From NCBI GenBank assembly GCA_017557425.1, contig JAFYYU010000013.1, positions 1-52,281 of the forward strand: DNA of 52,281 nucleotides, written 5' to 3'. The notes below the pieces were generated by a model, which searched no databases, was not told the DNA's origin, and worked only from the letters and a program-made list of their open reading frames with translations. The DNA comes from Muribaculaceae bacterium (lineage in GTDB: Bacteria; Bacteroidota; Bacteroidia; Bacteroidales; Muribaculaceae). A program made the translations under genes and the position numbers. Positions 49,601 through 52,281 of this stretch are shown here, one piece after another (position 1 is the first letter of the stretch; each line of letters starts with the position of its first letter).

Positions 49601-49767
49601 ATGAGGGGTTCGCCATTCTCGTCAAGCACCTGCCCCGTCACAACCTTTACCGTACTGTTCTGCGCTTGTGGTACTGCGGCAGCATCCGGCACACCAGCGC
49701 CCACAGCGAGAGCAAGCAGCAAAAGTAGCCTCAAAATAACGGGGCACTTAAATCTCGTTTTTATCAT
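46678..49767 (-). CDS. SusC/RagA-like TonB-linked outer-membrane transporter
   Basis: 1029 residues with signal peptide. An N-terminal CarboxypepD_reg domain (VTGQVLDENGEPLIGASVIIKGTNVGTATDIDGRYTL, about 43-80), plug with LSYNVQQVNSDAL, GGSSRVVMRGAKSINGNNNVLYVVDGIPM and SISALTGPSAAALYGANAANGVIIINTKRG, then a long barrel. It imports oligosaccharides into the periplasm together with SusD downstream. First gene of the locus with a good promoter; no anti-sigma, hybrid two-component or AraC-type regulator is visible in the window. Confidence 0.95.
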   Translation of the reverse strand: MIKTRFKCPVILRLLLLLALAVGAGVPDAAAVPQAQNSTVKVVTGQVLDENGEPLIGASVIIKGTNVGTATDIDGRYTLKAPRGATLRVSYVGYNTREVRVDGTVLTANLEPAQNYDLGELVVTALGIKKEAKSLSYNVQQVNSDALMTVQDANFVNSLAGKVAGVTINSSAAGAGGSSRVVMRGAKSINGNNNVLYVVDGIPMQNLSSEQPEGIFAGAGQTGDATSNINPDDIESISALTGPSAAALYGANAANGVIIINTKRGRAGRVDVTYNGSFQFSKPFVLPRFQNQYGPSETGSYFSWGEKLATPSSYNPADFFQTGTNIANSVSLSTGTDENQTYLSLGTTNAQGIIHSNNYDRYNVSVRNTTDFLDDRMTLDLGYMLTVVKEQNMISQGQYHNPLVPVYLFPTGDDFSKLGYYERYDTGRNFPVQYWPYNYDISMENPYWETERERFVNHKERHQATVSLNWRIAPWVDVTGRVKYDKSSDKYEEKFFASTNTLYASKYGHYGLRNVSNRQLYAEAFAKFNKYFAYDRWNISGVLGASFDQRDNAIEGFSGHLKGTANKFTLANVETTNSTFKPVQSGYRTQLQSVYATAQLGYSSMAYVDVTARNDWSSKLEKSYFYWSAGVSAIWTDIIPALKGNGLLNYFKTRLGYSQVGNEPNEPFLTHETYAINPSTGLAETSTRMLTDLKPERTDSWEAGIDLYMFLHRLRVNATLYQSSTRNQFFYPTLPASSGYTSAVVNGGRVDNKGVELTARYTQPIGPVTWETYLTWTLNRNKVKELLRNWRNPIDGEIYNLDELYMGGTSGYQIRLTEGGTLSDVYVSTLKTDEHGAIYVNPERQTVEANPNNNAYYIYAGQAAPRYNLSWGNSLSFKGITASALLAYRNGGIVVSETQAILDYYGASEATQNARNDGGVVINGKKINAQGYYQTVGNPNGTVDSRYVYSATNLRLAELSIGYDVPIYRWVKWVKGMNVAFVAHNLCMIYNKAPYDPEATSNTGTYYQGIDYFMQPSLRSMGFNVKLKF

Positions 49768-49798
49768 TATTCTTACTTGTTAGTTGATGTTTTGGTGG

Positions 49799-49829
49799 CA
49801 AAGATAGCGCAAGCCGAGTGGAGAACAAA
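49799..49829 (-). promoter_or_regulatory. Promoter of the SusC/SusD/GH18 locus
   Basis: On the - strand TTTG (49829-49826), 19-base spacer, TATCTTTG (49806-49799). Exact match; leader about 25-30 bases. Confidence 0.75.
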
Positions 49830-49928
49830 ACGAAAAACGCAGTTTTTTGTTTTTTATCCCGAAGCGCCACCTATCTTGCCCGAGGGCGCGAAGTGCCCGA
49901 AGGGAAAGTTAATTAAATATTCCCATTC

Positions 49929-49967
49929 AAAAAAATGCACCAGAGGATGGTTCCCCTGGTGCATTTT
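49929..49967 (-). terminator. Terminator after the CarboxypepD_reg gene
   Basis: Twelve-base perfect stem AAAATGCACCAG (49932-49943) / CTGGTGCATTTT (49956-49967), with a T run on the - strand. Its stem core is the same as in the hairpin at 24809-24845. Confidence 0.85.
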
Positions 49968-49974
49968 GATACTT

Positions 49975-50592
49975 TTAGTCACAGATAATGACATTTGGAT
50001 TTGGTTTCATCTTGATTTTCATCGGTTTCTTGATCGAGACTTTTTTAGTTTGGCTCAAATATCCAATATAACTAATCTCGAGGACAGCCCCTTTTTGGGC
50101 AGATATCTTGAATTCGCCATTGATATCGGTCCCGACAGCCACTTTTGTATCCTTTATTCTTATGACTGCACCGATGAGAGGTTCCCCTTTTTCGTCAAGC
50201 ACGACTCCTGAAACTGGATACTGTACAATTGTAGGACAACCAAAAACCACTGACGGGTCATCCTCCATTCTCACAAGAATGGGGTCATCCGATGGCAAGA
50301 TTTTTTTAGTTTTGTAGCCAATCAACTGAACCATCAGAGTGTCTTCAAGAATAAAGTCCAATTCAAAACGCCCGTCATAATCTGAGACTGTCTTAGGCAC
50401 ATACTTACCATTGGAATCGTCCCTATAAGAAACCGTTGCCCCAACAATCGGCTGACCATCGGTTGCACTAACGACCTTGCCGCTTACTGTGATGAGTGGC
50501 TTGTTGCCCTTATAAGATTGGGCCGTTGCGACTCCAACTCCGAGCAGCAGCAAGATGAGAATGTATGATAAATGCTTAATAAAAGTAATCAT
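49975..50592 (-). CDS. Secreted protein of two CarboxypepD_reg-like domains
   Basis: 205 residues, signal peptide to VATAQ (about 25). Two repeats of the domain that precedes SusC plugs: ITVSGKVVSATDGQPIVGATVSYRDD...YDGRFELDF and YPVSGVVLDEKGEPLIGAVIRIKDTKVAVGTDINGEFKISAQKGAVLEISYIGY. No barrel or enzyme domain follows, so it is a free-standing pair. Its ATG overlaps the stop of the calcium ATPase by four bases (ATGA), implying coupled translation. Function unknown. Confidence 0.82.
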   Translation of the reverse strand: MITFIKHLSYILILLLLGVGVATAQSYKGNKPLITVSGKVVSATDGQPIVGATVSYRDDSNGKYVPKTVSDYDGRFELDFILEDTLMVQLIGYKTKKILPSDDPILVRMEDDPSVVFGCPTIVQYPVSGVVLDEKGEPLIGAVIRIKDTKVAVGTDINGEFKISAQKGAVLEISYIGYLSQTKKVSIKKPMKIKMKPNPNVIICD

Positions 50593-52281
50593 ACGTTACT
50601 CCATCTGTTCTTGATACGGGCTACCATTTGTCCAATTATGAAGACTGGCATGGTACCAAAAATAATCCACAACCAGGTATTGATGTCGAGCGGTGCACAG
50701 TTGAAGAACGGGTAGAAATATTGCACGAGCACAATCTGACCCACAAAGATGACTGCAGCAACCGCCCAGAAGACCTTGCTGTCCTCCATATTGTTGAACG
50801 CCCACTTACCCGTCATAAACGACCTTGCATTCAGCATATTCCAGAACTGCAGGAAGACGAAGACGCTGAAGAAAATGCCCATTTCGTGCGGGTTGATATT
50901 GGGATTGATGCCGCGAGCAAAGACGGGGCCTCCGTTGGCTTCGCGCACGAAATAATAGTACAATCCTATCATAAGAACGGCAAATACCACACCGCTGGCC
51001 GCAATGAACTTCATCATCAACGAAGTGATAATGCTCGACTGCGAGTTGCGGGGTTTCTGCTTCATGAGCACGCTGTTGGGCGGCAGCGATGCCAACGCCA
51101 GAGCAGCAAAGGTGTCCATGATAAGGTTGACCCACAGCATCTGAGTCACCGTCAACGCCGGCTGCTTGCTGAAGAACGAACAGATGGCAACTACCAGGCA
51201 GGCGCATACGTTGACCGCCAGTTGGAACAGGATAAAACGCTGAATGTTGCTATACAGCGAACGTCCCCACAGCACGGCCTTGTTGATGCTCATAAACGAG
51301 TTGTCCAGGATGGTGATGTCGCTGGCTTCCTTGGCCACAGCGGTGCCATCGCCCATCGAGAGGCCCACCTGGGCGGCATTGAGGGCGGGAGCGTCGTTGG
51401 TGCCGTCGCCAGTGACAGCCACTACCTCGCCCTGCTGTTGCAGCAGACGTACGAGGCGGGCCTTGTCATCGGGACGGGCGCGAGCCATGATTTTGATAGA
51501 CTGTGCCCGCTTGGCGGCCTCATCGTCATCCAGGGCAGCAAAGTCTGGACCTGTGATAACGGCATCCTCGGTGTCTTCATCGGTCCACAGGCCCACCTGA
51601 CGGCCGATCTCGCGGGCCGTGGCGCTGGTATCACCTGTGACGATTTTCACCTTCACGCCGGCATTACGGCAATCCTGTATTGCGGCGGGCACATCAGGAC
51701 GCACCGGGTCACTGATGGCCACGATGCCAACGAAAGTCAACAGCGGCTGATTCTTAGCCTTGAGACGGTTGAGGGCGGCATCGGCATTCTCGTGATCGTC
51801 CAGTTCACAGTAGCCGAATGCCAGCGTTCGCATCGCCTTGGCCTGGTAATGCGTCAGCTCATCGGTTATCTGTTGGAACGAAACATCGCCTGCTACCGCG
51901 CCGCTCATGTGCATAACCACCTCGGGCGCGCCCTTGACGAGCAGCAAACGCTTGCCCGTGGCACTGTTGATGACCGTTGCCATATATTTGGTCATGGTCG
52001 AGAAAGACAACTGTGCCAGCGGCTCACTGTTGTCGCGCACGGTCATATAGTCGATACCCGAATCACGTAGCCACAGCAACAGGGCGCCCTCGGTGGGATT
52101 GCCCAGAGCCACAACGTGCTCTGGATCACTCTCATCGAGGAATGCGGTGCTGTTGCAGGCTATACTCTCGGCGATAATCACGCTCATCGGGTCATTGCCC
52201 AATTGGCCTGTCGTGTCCGTTCCATAGAATCGGGCTTGATAGACCTGCATCTTGTTCTGGGTGAGCGTGCCCGTCTTGTCG
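50589..52281 (-). CDS. P-type calcium-transporting ATPase, C-terminal part (N-terminus outside window)
   Basis: 564 residues visible. The first codons in the window read DKTGTLTQNK, the phosphorylation motif, so the cut is exactly at the catalytic Asp. Then KGAPEVV (nucleotide binding), DPVRPDVPAAI, VTGD, TGDGTNDAPAL hinge motif and six C-terminal membrane segments. The segment LTVTQMLWVNLIMDTFAALALAS matches calcium-site segment 6 of the PMCA/SERCA (type II) pumps. It would export Ca2+ (or a similar ion) from the cytoplasm. Overlaps the next gene by four bases. Confidence 0.94.
   Translation of the reverse strand, partial: DKTGTLTQNKMQVYQARFYGTDTTGQLGNDPMSVIIAESIACNSTAFLDESDPEHVVALGNPTEGALLLWLRDSGIDYMTVRDNSEPLAQLSFSTMTKYMATVINSATGKRLLLVKGAPEVVMHMSGAVAGDVSFQQITDELTHYQAKAMRTLAFGYCELDDHENADAALNRLKAKNQPLLTFVGIVAISDPVRPDVPAAIQDCRNAGVKVKIVTGDTSATAREIGRQVGLWTDEDTEDAVITGPDFAALDDDEAAKRAQSIKIMARARPDDKARLVRLLQQQGEVVAVTGDGTNDAPALNAAQVGLSMGDGTAVAKEASDITILDNSFMSINKAVLWGRSLYSNIQRFILFQLAVNVCACLVVAICSFFSKQPALTVTQMLWVNLIMDTFAALALASLPPNSVLMKQKPRNSQSSIITSLMMKFIAASGVVFAVLMIGLYYYFVREANGGPVFARGINPNINPHEMGIFFSVFVFLQFWNMLNARSFMTGKWAFNNMEDSKVFWAVAAVIFVGQIVLVQYFYPFFNCAPLDINTWLWIIFGTMPVFIIGQMVARIKNRWSNV

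Noticed and set aside
50628-52070. 480-codon open frame antisense to the calcium ATPase
   Set aside because: Low-complexity His/Gln/Arg-rich translation, no ribosome-binding site or family motif; the opposite strand carries all P-type ATPase motifs.

Overview
The window is a stretch of a Bacteroidales chromosome, most likely from a gut or rumen member near Muribaculaceae/Prevotellaceae (family assignment is inference). The evidence is promoters of the Bacteroidetes type (TTTG about 20 bases before TAnnTTTG), SusC/SusD outer-membrane transport genes, Bacteroidales lipoproteins, the type IX secretion protein PorQ, proteins with type IX C-terminal sorting domains, a BspA-like leucine-rich protein with a dockerin, and an ECF sigma factor followed by a Spy-like protein. 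No integrase, transposase, phage gene or CRISPR array is visible.

Region 1 (1-2184, + strand) holds two tandem, nearly identical-ended, secreted choice-of-anchor J/FN3 proteins; the first is cut by the window edge. Region 2 (15571 down to 2297, - strand) is a probable ten-gene operon from one well-formed promoter at 15610-15640. It encodes an N-acetylmuramoyl-L-alanine amidase, a glycosyltransferase, a HIT-like DUF4922 protein, a SpoIID/LytB protein, an AmpG/MurT-like transporter, a NamZ-type exo-muramidase (DUF1343), a NagX/HGSNAT-like membrane acyltransferase, a MurK-like kinase, the MurNAc-6-phosphate etherase MurQ and an SGNH esterase. Together they can be read as scavenging of peptidoglycan: peptide removal, release and import of MurNAc, phosphorylation, and conversion to GlcNAc-6-phosphate. 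Region 3 (15860-23016, + strand) adds two more secreted amidases with TolB-like propellers (one fused, one as separate genes), a small heat-shock protein with two operator-like palindromes, and a second MurK-like kinase with a changed phosphate motif. The peptidoglycan theme therefore covers about 20 kb.

Region 4 (23109-24564, -) is an ECF sigma operon with a membrane protein and a Spy-like protein. Region 5 (24862-29394, -) is a TonB-dependent receptor with three lipoproteins of unknown function. A divergent M16 peptidase (29482-32385, +) follows, then a CDP-alcohol phosphatidyltransferase with an ATP-grasp ligase (32467-34314, -), tRNA-Ser(GCU), a highly structured intergenic stretch, and an AAA-type ATPase behind two palindromes. 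Region 6 (36202-40862, -) has two small secreted proteins, PorQ, a DUF2007 protein, MltG and a mannose-6-phosphate isomerase. Region 7 contains a frameshifted BspA-like dockerin protein (+) and a glycan-uptake locus (SusC, SusD, GH18 endo-glycosidase, DUF1735/LamG lipoprotein; -), resembling loci for host N-glycans. The window ends in a small secreted CarboxypepD_reg protein overlapping a truncated P-type calcium ATPase.

The most unusual non-coding signal is a set of spacers filled with degenerate 7-base repeats around a CTAA/TTAG core (10927-11000, 39826-39853, 44065-44106, 45033-45060), with related 8- and 9-base repeats at other gaps. All gene functions rest on motif recognition by eye; no database search was run.
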